From: Pseudogulbenkiania ferrooxidans 2002
GTDB lineage: Bacteria; Pseudomonadota; Gammaproteobacteria; Burkholderiales; Chromobacteriaceae
Reading direction: 5' to 3'
Length of the DNA: 64,000 bases
Assembly (NCBI RefSeq): GCF_000174355.1
Contig: NZ_ACIS01000006.1
Location: 1 to 64,000, forward strand
Both the position numbers and the translations under genes were made by a program. Below, in pieces: positions 28,225-36,609 of the stretch (positions are counted from its first letter, which is position 1; each line of letters begins with the position of its first letter). A model generated the notes under the pieces. That model had not been told where the DNA came from. It worked only from the letters and a program-made list of their open reading frames with translations, and did no database searches.

Positions 28225-29631
28225 TCAGCTTTCGGTGTGTTGACGGACCAGGCGGCGGCGACTTTCGCGCGACAGGTAGCCTACCAGCAAAAACGCCGCC
28301 ACGCTCAGGCTGAATACCAGCGCCGCCCAGAAGCCCTCGATGCCCATGGGCAGGGTGAGAAAGGGCAGCGGCCAGTCGGTCAGCCCCAGTACCATGCCGA
28401 GACTCAAACCCAACCCCCAGAACGACACCACGTGGATGATCATCGGCGCCGTGGTGATCTTGTAGCCGCGCAAGGCGCCGGAGGAAATGCACTGGGTGGC
28501 GTCGGTCAATTGGAATACCGCGGCGAAGACCAGTAGCCCGGCGCCGATGCGGATCACCTCGGGGTCGGTGGTGTAGAGGCGGATGATGTCTTCACGCAAC
28601 GTCAGCATCAATAGCATGGTCAGCCCGGCCAATACCAGTCCGGTGAGTAGCCCGGTGCCGGCGGTGAAGCGCGCTTGGCGGTAATCACCGGCGCCGACCG
28701 CCTGGCCCACCCGCACCGACATCGCGGTGGAGATGCTCTGCGGCATCATATAGATGATGCTGCTGACGCTCAGCACCGCCTGGTGGCTCGCCACCACCGT
28801 GGTGCCGAGCTTGGCCACCAGGAAGGCGATGAACGAGAACAGACTGACCTCGAAGAAGAACGACAGCCCGATCGGCAGCCCCAGCTTCAGCATGGCGCGG
28901 TAGCGCGCCCAGTCCGGCCAGCTCCAGCGGCGGGTGAAGGCGTAGGGGCGGAAATGGCGGTGGAGGGCGACGTAGCCCAACAGCGCCAGGAAGTTGAACC
29001 ATAGCGCGGCGGCGGTGGCCCAGCCACAGCCGGCGCCGCCCATCGCGGGCAGGCCGTACAGGCCGTGGATCAGGGCGTAGTTGAGCGGGATGTTGAGCAG
29101 CAGCGCCACCACGCCGACCAGCATGATCGGCTTGGGCCGGCTGAGGCCGGAGGCGAAGGCGTGCAGTGCGCGCTGCATCAGGGCGGCGGGCAGCCCCAGC
29201 GCCACGCCGTCGAGAAACAGCATCACCTTGTCCTCGACGTCGTTCGACAGCGTCAGGCTGTCGCGCAGCCAGGGTTGGCCGAAGATCATCAGCGCGCTGC
29301 CGATCAGGCCCAGGAACAGGCAGAACCACATGCCCTGGCGCACCGTCTCGCCGATGGGCTCGCGCTCGCCGGCGCCGAACTGGTGCGCGATCAGCGGGTT
29401 GAGCGCGGTGGCGATGCCGACCAGCGTCACGTACACCGTGATGAAGACGCTGGAGCCCAGGGACACCGCGGCCAGGTCGTTGGTGCTGACGCGGCCGGAC
29501 ATCACGGTATCGACGAAGCCCATGGCGACGTGGGCGATCTGGGCCACCATGATGGGTAGCGCCAGGGCGAGAATCTGTCGGGCTTCCGCGACGATTTTGG
29601 TGCGCGGTTCCCGACTCAGTCCGAATAGCAT
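28225..29631 (-). CDS. MATE family efflux transporter (NorM-like)
   Basis: 468 residues and about 12 membrane helices. MATE features are LALPIMVAQIAHVAMGFVDTVMSG, with the second half starting near GLPIGLSFFFEVSLFSFIAFL, and QSISTAMSVRVGQAVGAGD. NorM-type pumps export drugs and cations in exchange for Na+ or H+. It sits upstream of murB and downstream of the small SAM-switch gene on the same strand. A TATACT box in the 77-nt gap before its start may give it its own promoter. Confidence 0.93.
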   Translation of the reverse strand: MLFGLSREPRTKIVAEARQILALALPIMVAQIAHVAMGFVDTVMSGRVSTNDLAAVSLGSSVFITVYVTLVGIATALNPLIAHQFGAGEREPIGETVRQGMWFCLFLGLIGSALMIFGQPWLRDSLTLSNDVEDKVMLFLDGVALGLPAALMQRALHAFASGLSRPKPIMLVGVVALLLNIPLNYALIHGLYGLPAMGGAGCGWATAAALWFNFLALLGYVALHRHFRPYAFTRRWSWPDWARYRAMLKLGLPIGLSFFFEVSLFSFIAFLVAKLGTTVVASHQAVLSVSSIIYMMPQSISTAMSVRVGQAVGAGDYRQARFTAGTGLLTGLVLAGLTMLLMLTLREDIIRLYTTDPEVIRIGAGLLVFAAVFQLTDATQCISSGALRGYKITTAPMIIHVVSFWGLGLSLGMVLGLTDWPLPFLTLPMGIEGFWAALVFSLSVAAFLLVGYLSRESRRRLVRQHTES

Positions 29632-29708
29632 GGCGGGGCCGGAGGGATGAAAACCGGTCAGTATACGGTCATCCCGCCGGGGCGTCGTTACAGCGTTGAG
29701 ACACCGAG

Positions 29709-30011
29709 TTACGCGAAACGGGCCGGCGGATGACAGCGCAGGTCGCAGCTGATGACGAGGGCGCTGCCGAAACGGGCGTTGATCGCCAGGGCGTCGGGCA
29801 GGGTGACGTCGGCCAGTTCCAGTAGGTGCTCCCGCCTGCGCAAGGGGTAGCCGTGCTGGCGGGCGAATTGCGAAAGCTGCTCGAGGGTGGCCAGGTGATC
29901 GCTGTGGGCGGCGCTGGCCACCAGGGTGCCCTTGAGCGTGGATTGGATCGGGGCGGTGTGGCCGGCGTCGTAGGCGAAGTCGCGGCAGCTGTCGTTTTGG
30001 CAGTCGTACAT
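29709..30011 (-). CDS. Small protein of unknown function downstream of two SAM-II-like aptamers
   Basis: 100 residues from the ATG at 30011, preceded by AAGGAATACGCC. I do not recognise the protein. It begins MYDCQNDSCRDFAYD and ends ISCDLRCHPPARFA, with Cys residues grouped near both ends (two each). The middle is predicted helical and soluble (LATLEQLSQFARQHG). No signal peptide or membrane segment is seen. Its leader holds a promoter, two SAM-II-like aptamers and a terminator. This implies expression is lowered when S-adenosylmethionine is plentiful and suggests a role tied to methionine or SAM metabolism, but that is inference. It is followed by the MATE gene on the same strand. Confidence 0.72.
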   Translation of the reverse strand: MYDCQNDSCRDFAYDAGHTAPIQSTLKGTLVASAAHSDHLATLEQLSQFARQHGYPLRRREHLLELADVTLPDALAINARFGSALVISCDLRCHPPARFA

Positions 30012-30061
30012 GGCGTATTCCTTCAGGTTGGGCGCTGTGGCGTGCCCGGAACCCTTGCCAG

Positions 30062-30117
30062 GCGACGCTTTAGCAGGATTTTTGAGCGCCCTGCAAGTTG
30101 TCATTAACTCGGCGCTA
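30062..30117 (-). ncRNA. SAM-II-like riboswitch aptamer, promoter-distal copy
   Basis: Read on the minus strand: P1 arm AGCGCC (30116-30111) pairs with GGCGCU (30090-30085). The loop contains the CUUGC segment. After P1 comes an A/U-rich linker and the conserved GCUAAAG (minus-strand 30074-30068). These elements and their order match SAM-II, but the loop (GAGUUAA) and linker (CAAAAAU) are less canonical than in the other copy. It ends about 40 nt before the ribosome binding site of the 100-residue protein, so translational control is possible but no direct masking of the site is evident. Confidence 0.72.
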
Positions 30118-30164
30118 ATACGGTATGGCGGATTGCTACGGCGGGCGGGGAGGGGCGGCAGGCA

Positions 30165-30202
30165 AGAAAAAACCCGCTTGCCAGAGGCCAAAGCGGGTTT
30201 TG
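30165..30202 (-). terminator. Riboswitch expression-platform terminator
   Basis: On the minus strand, AAAACCCGCUU (30201-30191), an 11-nt loop and AAGCGGGUUUU form an 11-bp stem running into a U tract (to 30167). Its 5' half contains CGCUUUGGC, which can pair over nine bases with GCUAAAGCG at the end of the upstream aptamer (30216-30208). Aptamer and terminator on one side, and antiterminator on the other, are thus alternatives. This is the expected design of a SAM-off transcriptional switch. Confidence 0.85.
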
Positions 30203-30205
30203 TCG

Positions 30206-30258
30206 CACGCTTTAGCTGGAATTTATCGGCGCCCCGCAAGCTGTATCAAATCGGCGCA
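30206..30258 (-). ncRNA. SAM-II-like riboswitch aptamer, promoter-proximal copy
   Basis: On the minus strand: P1 arm GCGCC (30257-30253) pairs with GGCGC (30233-30229). The first loop is GAUUUGAUACAGCUUGC. After P1 comes GAUAAAUUCCAGCUAAAG. The known SAM-II consensus has GAUUUAA in loop 1, then UUGC, then GAUAAAUG-AGCUAAA after P1, so the match is close. The predicted transcript start (from the promoter at 30266-30294) is within a few bases of P1, placing the aptamer at the very 5' end of the RNA. Confidence 0.88.
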
Positions 30259-30265
30259 TGCAAAA

Positions 30266-30294
30266 AGACTACCCGGCGTTCGGGCGGGTGTCAA
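30266..30294 (-). promoter_or_regulatory. Predicted sigma-70 promoter of the SAM-II leader
   Basis: On the minus strand, a consensus -35 TTGACA (30294-30289), a 17-nt spacer and TAGTCT (30271-30266) as -10. The -35 overlaps the stop codon of the upstream exonuclease-like gene. The predicted start is near 30259, just at the aptamer. Confidence 0.75.
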
Positions 30295-31016
30295 CCCTGG
30301 GTCGATGACCATGCGGCGAGGAAGTCGCGCCAGTGCGGCGCGGCCTGTCGTCCGACCCAGCCGCGTGCCTGCGCCACGCTGTCATGGTAGTCGGCGGTGC
30401 CGAGCGTGCCCTGTACCAGGCGGTCGCGCAGGAATAGCAGGTAGGTGGCCATGGCTTCGATATCGCAGCGCGCCCGGATCTCGCCGAGACGGCCCGCCCG
30501 GTAGGCCTCCCACGGCGTGCCGCCCGCCACCACCGGCAGCGCGGGAAAGCCGCACAGCCTGGCCATGTCGTCGAGCGGGACCGTGGCGTAGGGCAACGGC
30601 GCGAGGCCGCTTTGTGTCGTATCCTCGGCGGACCAGTGCGGCGGCAGGGTGAGGCCGTTGATCAGGGCGCGGTAGCGCAGCAGCGGCAGGGCGAACGCCG
30701 CGCCGCTCCAGCTGGTGACGCAAGGCGCATGCTGCGCCACCTGGTCGAACAGGGCCTGCAGCAGCGCGGCCTCGTCGGTGTTGGCGTCGCCGCCGGTGTG
30801 GCAGGCGATCTCGTCGCCCAGTCGCAAGGTCCAGGAGATGGCAACGATGCGCTGCAGGTGAAGCGGCATGCCATCCTCGCCGCTGCGGGCGCGCTGGCGT
30901 TGCAGGGCGAATTCGGCGACGTCACTGTCGGCGATGTCGGCGGCAAAACCGTACAGGGTGCGGATGCCGGCCACGTCCGGAATGGTGGCGAGGGCGAAAG
31001 CGAGAATAGGGGTCAC
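30291..31016 (-). CDS. Degenerate PolB-like 3'-5' exonuclease domain protein (probable pseudoenzyme)
   Basis: 241 residues if translation starts at GTG 31016 (VTPILAF..., the family start); ATG 31037 would add seven residues. The overall sequence matches the predicted 3'-5' exonuclease family related to PolB (DNA_pol_B_exo2): TIPDVAGIRTLYG, LPLHLQRIVAIS-like MPLHLQRIVAIS, LCGFPALP, APHWRDFLAAW. All three acidic exonuclease motifs are altered. The usual FDIET is FALAT, the NGxGFDLP motif is SGAAFALP, and the CETDVxNTY motif is CDIEAMATY. The middle segment between motifs II and III is also short. The reading frame is intact, so this looks like a maintained but non-catalytic protein rather than a recent pseudogene. 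Confidence 0.82.
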   Translation of the reverse strand: MTPILAFALATIPDVAGIRTLYGFAADIADSDVAEFALQRQRARSGEDGMPLHLQRIVAISWTLRLGDEIACHTGGDANTDEAALLQALFDQVAQHAPCVTSWSGAAFALPLLRYRALINGLTLPPHWSAEDTTQSGLAPLPYATVPLDDMARLCGFPALPVVAGGTPWEAYRAGRLGEIRARCDIEAMATYLLFLRDRLVQGTLGTADYHDSVAQARGWVGRQAAPHWRDFLAAWSSTQG

Positions 31017-31218
31017 GGTGGGGCCGGCCTGCAGCAATGGAAACGGCTGAATTCTAGGTGGGCGGCGCGGTCAGGGCAATCGCCGGCTGGGGCGGCCTTG
31101 CCGGGGGCGGTCCGCCGTCATAGTGCGCGGTGTGTTTTCCCCGTCGTTTCAGGCTATAATCGGCGCCTTGAATGCGACGCTTTTCGGCGTAATTCCATAC
31201 TCTCTCACCATTTCCCCG

Positions 31219-32586
31219 ATGATCCGCAAGCTAATTCGACGAGTACTCGAGCTGCCCGCAGGCGTAGTAGGCAAGCGTCGCGTCAAACCGCGCGTTATTC
31301 CTCTTTCCCAACACGGAGTGCGGCGCGACCGGCTCAGCCATGCCGCGCTGAAAGTGACCTCCCGTCTGCAGGAAGCCGGTTTTACCGCGTACGTGGTAGG
31401 GGGCGCCGTGCGCGATCTCTTGCTGGACGTCAACCCCAAGGACTTCGACGTGGCCACCAGCGCCACGCCGGAACAAGTGCACCATCTGTTCCGCCGCTCG
31501 CGCATCATCGGCCGTCGTTTCAAGATCGTGCACGTGATGGTCGGGCCGGAGACGATCGAGGTCACCACCTTCCGTGGCGGCAGCATCGACGATACCAACG
31601 AGACCGGCCGCATCATGGCCGACAACTCCTATGGCAGCCAGGAAGAAGACGCCCACCGCCGCGACTTTACCGTCAATGCGCTGTTCTACGATCCGTCCGA
31701 CGAGTCCATCGTCGACTATCACCACGGGGTGAAGGATCTGCAGGCACGCAAGCTGGTGATGATCGGCCAGCCGGCGCGCCGCTACCAGGAAGACCCGGTA
31801 CGCATGCTGCGCGCCGTGCGTCTGGCGGCGAAGCTGAATTTCGAGATCGACGAGAATACCCGCAAGCCGATCCGTGCCCACGCTCACCTCTTGAAGAAGG
31901 AGCCACCGGCACGCCTGTTCGACGAAATGCTCAAGCTCCTGATGTCGGGGCAGGCCTACTCCTGTCTGTGCAAGCTGCGCGAGGAGGGGCTGTCGCGTGG
32001 GGTGTTCCCGCTGCTCGACGCGGTGCTCGACGAAGAAGGCAAGGACGAGTTCCTGAGGCTGGGCCTGCAAAGCACCGATGTGCGCATCCGCGAGGACAAG
32101 CCGGTGTCGGTCGGCTTCCTGCTGGCGACGCTGCTGTGGCGCCAGGTGTCGCAGCAGTGGACGGCGCGGCTCAAGGAAGGTGAACGGCCGGTGCAGGCGT
32201 TGTTCGACGCCATCGCCGAGGTCGAGTCGCTGCAGGACAACGAATTTGCCATTCCGCGCCGTTTCAGCGCCACCATGCGCGAAATCTGGCTGCAGCAGCC
32301 GCGTTTCGACAGCCGTAGCGGCCAGCGCCCGTTCCGCTTCCTGGAACAGCCGCGCTTCCGCGCCGCTTTCGATTTCCTCTCGTTGCGCGCCCAGGCGGGC
32401 GAGGTGCCGATGAGCCTGGTGCAGTGGTGGGACGATTTCCAGCACGCCGATCACGACGAACGCCAGGAACTGATCGCCAACGTGCGCGAAGAGGGCTCGT
32501 CCAGTGGCGCCCCGGCCAAGAAGCGCAAGCGCCGCCGTTCCAGCCAGCGTCGCCGCGAGGGCGGCGAGCAGGGCGTCGAATCGTGA
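31219..32586 (+). CDS. pcnB: Poly(A) polymerase PcnB
   Basis: 455 residues. It adds 3' poly(A) tails that promote RNA decay. The nucleotidyltransferase core has YVVGGAVRDLLL and PKDFDVATSATPEQV, with the two catalytic Asp in DFD, then RRDFTVNALFYDP. RNA/tRNA-binding helices follow (RMLRAVRLAAKLNF). The C-terminus is very basic (KKRKRRRSSQRRRE), typical of PcnB. The ATG at 31219 begins MIRKLIRRVLE; upstream in-frame starts cross the promoter. A TATAAT box at 31155-31160 is the likely -10. It overlaps folK by 4 nt. Confidence 0.95.
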   Translation: MIRKLIRRVLELPAGVVGKRRVKPRVIPLSQHGVRRDRLSHAALKVTSRLQEAGFTAYVVGGAVRDLLLDVNPKDFDVATSATPEQVHHLFRRSRIIGRRFKIVHVMVGPETIEVTTFRGGSIDDTNETGRIMADNSYGSQEEDAHRRDFTVNALFYDPSDESIVDYHHGVKDLQARKLVMIGQPARRYQEDPVRMLRAVRLAAKLNFEIDENTRKPIRAHAHLLKKEPPARLFDEMLKLLMSGQAYSCLCKLREEGLSRGVFPLLDAVLDEEGKDEFLRLGLQSTDVRIREDKPVSVGFLLATLLWRQVSQQWTARLKEGERPVQALFDAIAEVESLQDNEFAIPRRFSATMREIWLQQPRFDSRSGQRPFRFLEQPRFRAAFDFLSLRAQAGEVPMSLVQWWDDFQHADHDERQELIANVREEGSSSGAPAKKRKRRRSSQRRREGGEQGVES

Positions 32587-33065
32587 GCCGGGCGTACATC
32601 GCGCTGGGCAGCAACCTGGAGCAGCCGCAGCAACAGGTCCGCGCCGCCTTCGCGGCGCTGAGCACCATCCCCGGAGTGCGTCTGCGGCGCGCCTCCTCGC
32701 TGTATCGGACCGCCCCGGTTGGCTATCTGGACCAGCCCGACTTCATCAACGCGGTCGCCGAGCTGGAAACCGACCTTTCCCCGCTGGCCTTGCTGGACGC
32801 CCTGATGGCGCTCGAAGAGCACTTCGGGCGGGTGCGCTCGTTCCGCAACGCTCCGCGCGTACTCGACCTCGACCTGCTGATGATGGAGGATGTCGAGCTG
32901 GAGTCCGAGCGTCTGACCTTGCCGCACCCGCGCATGCACGAGCGCACTTTCGTGCTGGCACCGCTGGCCGAGTTGCAGCCCGATCTCGCCGTGGGCCGGC
33001 ATGGCCGCGCGGACCGGCTGCTGGCCGGGCTGGATGCATCGGGCGTGGAGCGGCTGGAAGGCTAA
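32583..33065 (+). CDS. folK: 2-amino-4-hydroxy-6-hydroxymethyldihydropteridine pyrophosphokinase
   Basis: 160 residues. It transfers pyrophosphate to the pterin in folate synthesis. The N-terminal AYIALGSNLEQP and the signature FRNAPRVLDLDLLMM (HPPK pattern with the metal-binding Asp pair) are clear, then LPHPRMHERTFVLAPLAEL. The start is GTG at 32583, overlapping the pcnB stop (GTGA), which places the conserved SRAYIALGSN at the N-terminus. Confidence 0.96.
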   Translation: MSRAYIALGSNLEQPQQQVRAAFAALSTIPGVRLRRASSLYRTAPVGYLDQPDFINAVAELETDLSPLALLDALMALEEHFGRVRSFRNAPRVLDLDLLMMEDVELESERLTLPHPRMHERTFVLAPLAELQPDLAVGRHGRADRLLAGLDASGVERLEG

Positions 33066-33080
33066 TCAGTAGGGGGGGGT

Positions 33081-33716
33081 ATGAGCCAATTGCGTTATGT
33101 GGTGGTGGAAGGGCCGATCGGGGCCGGCAAGTCGGCGCTGGCGCGCCGCCTCGCGGACTACTGGGGGGTGTCGTTGTTGGCCGAAGAGCCCGCCGCCAAC
33201 CCCTTCCTCGGACGTTTCTACCGCAATCCGCAGCAGCATGGCCTGGCCACCCAGTTGTCGTTCCTGCTGCAGCGCGCCGATCTGGCCGCCGAGATGCAGG
33301 ATGGCCCGCTGCGTACTGCGCCGCTGGTGTCCGATTTCCTGTTCGAGAAAGACGCGCTGTTTGCCCGCGTCAACCTCGACGAGCCGGAGCACGCCCTCTA
33401 CCAGCGCCTGACCGACCGGCTGCTGCCGGCGTTCCCGGTTCCCGACCTGGTAATCTACCTGCAGGCGTCGGAAGACGTGCTGCTGTCTCGCGTGGCCAGC
33501 CGCGCCAAGGAAACCGAGTCGGCCTTCCCGGAGGGCTACCTCAAGCGCGTGCATGCCGCCTACAGCGAATTTTTCCACGGCTACGACGCCGCCCCGCTGC
33601 TGATCGTCAATACCGATCACCTCAACCTGGTTGATGGCAGCGACGATTTCGAGCTATTGTTGCGCTGCATCAGCGAGATGCGCGGTCAGCGCAGCTATTT
33701 CAACAAGAGCGTCTGA
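33081..33716 (+). CDS. Deoxynucleoside kinase family protein
   Basis: 211 residues. P-loop [15 protein letters not shown] is at the N-terminus. The [13 protein letters not shown] segment resembles the dNK substrate site, and [12 protein letters not shown] and [17 protein letters not shown] (lid-like Arg residues) follow. It phosphorylates deoxynucleosides, probably deoxyguanosine or deoxyadenosine; the exact substrate is unknown. The folK-dNK-panB order is common in beta- and gammaproteobacteria. A G-rich run precedes the ATG at 33081. Confidence 0.92.
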   Translation: MSQLRYVVVEGPIGAGKSALARRLADYWGVSLLAEEPAANPFLGRFYRNPQQHGLATQLSFLLQRADLAAEMQDGPLRTAPLVSDFLFEKDALFARVNLDEPEHALYQRLTDRLLPAFPVPDLVIYLQASEDVLLSRVASRAKETESAFPEGYLKRVHAAYSEFFHGYDAAPLLIVNTDHLNLVDGSDDFELLLRCISEMRGQRSYFNKSV

Positions 33717-33795
33717 TCGTCTGAAACAGCCGGGCGTGGCGGCCACGAGCAGTCGGCGTCGGCGGCTGTTTTCCCAAGCCACGAGGAAGAAGACA

Positions 33796-34587
33796 GTGAA
33801 AATCAACGTCAATACCCTGTTCAAAATGGCCGCCGAAGGCCAGAAGATCACCATGCTCACCTGCTACGACACGAGCTTCGCCACGCTGCTGGACGATGCC
33901 GGGGTCGAAATCCTGCTGGTGGGGGACTCGCTGGGGATGGTGATCCAGGGGGAGGACTCGACGCTGCCGGTGACCATGGAGCAGATGGAGTACCACACCC
34001 GCTGCGTGGCGCGCGGCGCGAAAAATGCTCTGGTCTTGTCCGACATGCCGTTCGGCAGCTATCAGGAAAGCCCGCAGCAGGCCTTTGCCAACGCGGCGCG
34101 CCTGATGCAGGCCGGCGCTCACATGGTCAAGGTCGAGGGCGGCGCGTTCATGGCGGAAACCACCCGTTTCCTGGTCGAGCGCGGCATCCCGGTATGTTCC
34201 CATATCGGCCTGACGCCGCAGTTCGTCAACAGCTTCGGCGGCTACCGGGTGCAGGGCAAGAGCGAGAACGATGCCGAGCGCATCCTGCACGATGCGTCTG
34301 CCCTGGCCGACGCAGGTGCCAGCCTGGTGCTGATGGAGTGCGTGCCGGCCGCCCTGGCCAAGCGGGTGAGCGACGGCATCGCGGTGCCGACCATCGGCAT
34401 TGGCGCCGGGGTCGACGTTTCCGGGCAGGTCCTGGTGCTGCATGATATCCTCGGTGTCTACCCTGGGCGGAAAGCCCGTTTCGTCAAGAATTTCATGGCC
34501 GGCGCGGACAGCATCCAGGCGGCGGTGGCGGGCTACGTCACGGCGGTCAAGGCGCGTTCGTTCCCGGCGGAAGAGCATTGCTTCTGA
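33796..34587 (+). CDS. panB: 3-methyl-2-oxobutanoate hydroxymethyltransferase PanB
   Basis: 263 residues. It makes ketopantoate in pantothenate synthesis. Family blocks are [32 protein letters not shown] (Mg-binding Asp), [36 protein letters not shown] and [19 protein letters not shown]. The start is GTG at 33796 after GAGGAAGAAG, which gives the conserved N-terminus [10 protein letters not shown]. Confidence 0.96.
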   Translation: MKINVNTLFKMAAEGQKITMLTCYDTSFATLLDDAGVEILLVGDSLGMVIQGEDSTLPVTMEQMEYHTRCVARGAKNALVLSDMPFGSYQESPQQAFANAARLMQAGAHMVKVEGGAFMAETTRFLVERGIPVCSHIGLTPQFVNSFGGYRVQGKSENDAERILHDASALADAGASLVLMECVPAALAKRVSDGIAVPTIGIGAGVDVSGQVLVLHDILGVYPGRKARFVKNFMAGADSIQAAVAGYVTAVKARSFPAEEHCF

Positions 34588-34644
34588 GGCGTACCAGCCT
34601 GTTCAGGGTCTGTCGCGAGCGGCCCTCAGCGGGGTGAAGAGCAG

Positions 34645-34705
34645 CACAGAAACCGGAATGTACAGGGGTACATGAGGATTTCTGATCGCTGAGCGAAAGA
34701 TTCGC
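34645..34705. repeat. Dispersed intergenic repeat, copy 2
   Basis: In the 185-base gap between panB and panC. The core CCGGAATGTACAGGGGTACATGAGG contains an inverted repeat TGTAC/GTACA around AGGG, then GCGAAAGATTCGC, another small inverted repeat. It resembles copy 1 at 24609-24665. No protein coding is apparent in the gap. Confidence 0.55.
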
Positions 34706-34772
34706 ACGCAGTGCGCATGAGCCCCGATCAGGGCCGTGCAGCAAGACTATGGGTAGGTTCTAAGGAAGGAAG

Positions 34773-35606
34773 ATGGAAGTCATTCGTAATATCGCCGAGC
34801 TGCGAGCCTGGCGTCGCCAGGCCGGCAAGGTGGCGTTCGTGCCCACCATGGGCAATCTGCACGAGGGCCACCTGGCTCTGGTGAAAGAGGCGCGCCAGCG
34901 CGCCGACAAGGTGGTGGTGAGCATTTTCGTCAACCGTCTGCAGTTCGGCCAGGGCGAGGACTTCGACGCCTACCCGCGTACTTTCGATGCCGACAGTGCC
35001 AAGTTGCGCGATGCCGGTGTCGACGTGCTGTTCTTCCCGATCGAGCAGGAGTTGTACCCGCGCATCCGCCAGGACTTCAACGTCGAGCCGCCGCATATCC
35101 AAAACGAGCTGTGCGGCGCCTTCCGTCCCGGCCACTTCCGCGGCGTGGCCACGGTGGTGACCAAGCTGTTCAACATCGTGCAGCCCGATCTGGCCTGTTT
35201 CGGCAAGAAGGATTACCAGCAGCTGCACGTGATCAAGGCCATGGTGGACGATCTCAACCAGCCGGTCGAGGTCGTGCCGGTCGATACCGGCCGTGCCGAA
35301 GATGGCCTGGCGCTGTCGTCGCGCAACGGCTACCTGAGCGCCGAGGAGCGTGCCGAGGCGCCGCGCCTGTACCGTCACCTGGCGGCGATTCGTGACCGTC
35401 TGCTGGCCGGGGAACAGGATTACGCCAGCCTGGAGGCGGCGGCACGCCAGGATCTGGAAGCACATGGCTGGCGTGTCGACTACGTCGAAGTGCGTCAGGC
35501 CGACACCCTGGAGATCGCCCACGCCGGCGAGAAGCGCCTGGTGGTGCTGGCCGCGGCGCGTCTGGGCAAGACCCGCCTGATCGATAATGTGGAAGTGCTG
35601 CGCTGA
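34773..35606 (+). CDS. panC: Pantothenate synthetase PanC
   Basis: 277 residues. It condenses pantoate with beta-alanine using [18 protein letters not shown] is the HIGH-type nucleotide site, and [13 protein letters not shown] is the pantoate site. The KMSKS-like loop is in [15 protein letters not shown], and [20 protein letters not shown] precedes it. The ATG at 34773 is preceded by AAGGAAG. It lies between panB and panD, completing the pantothenate branch. Confidence 0.97.
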   Translation: MEVIRNIAELRAWRRQAGKVAFVPTMGNLHEGHLALVKEARQRADKVVVSIFVNRLQFGQGEDFDAYPRTFDADSAKLRDAGVDVLFFPIEQELYPRIRQDFNVEPPHIQNELCGAFRPGHFRGVATVVTKLFNIVQPDLACFGKKDYQQLHVIKAMVDDLNQPVEVVPVDTGRAEDGLALSSRNGYLSAEERAEAPRLYRHLAAIRDRLLAGEQDYASLEAAARQDLEAHGWRVDYVEVRQADTLEIAHAGEKRLVVLAAARLGKTRLIDNVEVLR

Positions 35607-35638
35607 GCGCGGCGTCATTGCTAGCAAGGAACGGAATT

Positions 35639-36019
35639 ATGCAGCGCAGCATGCTGAAATCGAAACTCCACCGCGTGACCACGACCCACGCCGAATTGCA
35701 CTACATCGGTTCGTGTGCCATCGACGAGAACCTGCTCGAGGCGGCGGATATCCGCGAGTACGAAGAAGTGCAGATCTGGAACGTGACCAATGGCGAGCGT
35801 TTCGCTACCTACGCCATCAAGGCCGAGCGGGGGTCGGGGGTGATTTCGGTCAACGGTTCCGCCGCGCGCCGCGCCGCGCCGGGCGACCTGCTGATCATCG
35901 CCTCGTTCGCGGTCTACGAGGACGCCGAGCTGAAGGATCATGCACCGAAACTGGTGTTTGTCGACGGCAGCAATCACATTACCGAACTGGCGGGGTCGAC
36001 CCCGGTCCAGCCGGCCTGA
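35639..36019 (+). CDS. panD: Aspartate 1-decarboxylase proenzyme PanD
   Basis: 126 residues. Pyruvoyl enzyme that makes beta-alanine for PanC. The self-cleavage site is Gly24-Ser25 in HYIGSCAID; Ser25 becomes the pyruvoyl group. The N-terminal MLKSKLHRV and the [22 protein letters not shown] block are typical. The ATG at 35639 follows AAGGAACGGAATT; an in-frame start at 35618 is less likely. It ends in an intrinsic terminator. Confidence 0.97.
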   Translation: MQRSMLKSKLHRVTTTHAELHYIGSCAIDENLLEAADIREYEEVQIWNVTNGERFATYAIKAERGSGVISVNGSAARRAAPGDLLIIASFAVYEDAELKDHAPKLVFVDGSNHITELAGSTPVQPA

Positions 36020-36038
36020 GGATCCTTCGGGACAAGAC

Positions 36039-36064
36039 AAAGCGGACTTCGGTCCGCTTTTTTT
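36039..36064 (+). terminator. Intrinsic terminator after panD
   Basis: AAAGCGGAC, a TTCG tetraloop and GTCCGCTTT, then a run of T. It is a strong terminator ending the pcnB-to-panD block. Confidence 0.93.
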
Positions 36065-36190
36065 ATGGGTAAAGCGAAATGGGACAATTTGAAATTCGCC
36101 GTCCGGGTGCCATAGTGACAGAGTGGAGTATTGCCGGCTGCGCTCGGGACGGCCTGCCCTGACGCGCGATGCCGAAACGGGAGGGCCTGC

Positions 36191-36601
36191 ATGGCGCATT
36201 TGAGAGGCAGTTGCTTGTGTGGAGCCATTTACTACTGCGTGTACGGGGAGCCGAGTTTTGTCACGCATTGCCACTGCTCGGCGTGCCGCAAGGCAAGCGG
36301 AGCACTGTTCGTGACCTGGTTCACGGTGCGTGAGTGCGAGGTGGAGTGGCACGGCGAACCGCTGATGCACTATCACTCCTCGTGCCCGGTGGAGCGCGGT
36401 TTCTGTCCCCATTGCGGCACGACGCTGACCTATCGGCACGAGGCCGATCCGGACAGCATCGATATTACCCTGGCCTCGCTGGATCAGCCGGAACGCGTTA
36501 TGCCGGAACACCATACCTGGTGGCAGGAGCATGTGCCGTGGGTCGAGCCGGAGGTGTGGGCCGGGCTGCCGCATTATACCCGGGCCAAGGCGGGCAATTG
36601 A
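36191..36601 (+). CDS. GFA (glutathione-dependent formaldehyde-activating / CENP-V) family protein
   Basis: 136 residues. Zn-binding cysteine pattern: GSCLCGAIYY, HCHCSACRKASGALF and FCPHCGTTLTYR, as in GFA-family proteins. The ATG at 36191 starts just before the first Cys motif. Family members include Gfa, but most have no proven substrate, so the enzymatic activity is unknown. It is convergent with rraA across an 18-bp stem hairpin. Confidence 0.88.
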   Translation: MAHLRGSCLCGAIYYCVYGEPSFVTHCHCSACRKASGALFVTWFTVRECEVEWHGEPLMHYHSSCPVERGFCPHCGTTLTYRHEADPDSIDITLASLDQPERVMPEHHTWWQEHVPWVEPEVWAGLPHYTRAKAGN

Positions 36602-36609
36602 TGGCGTCA

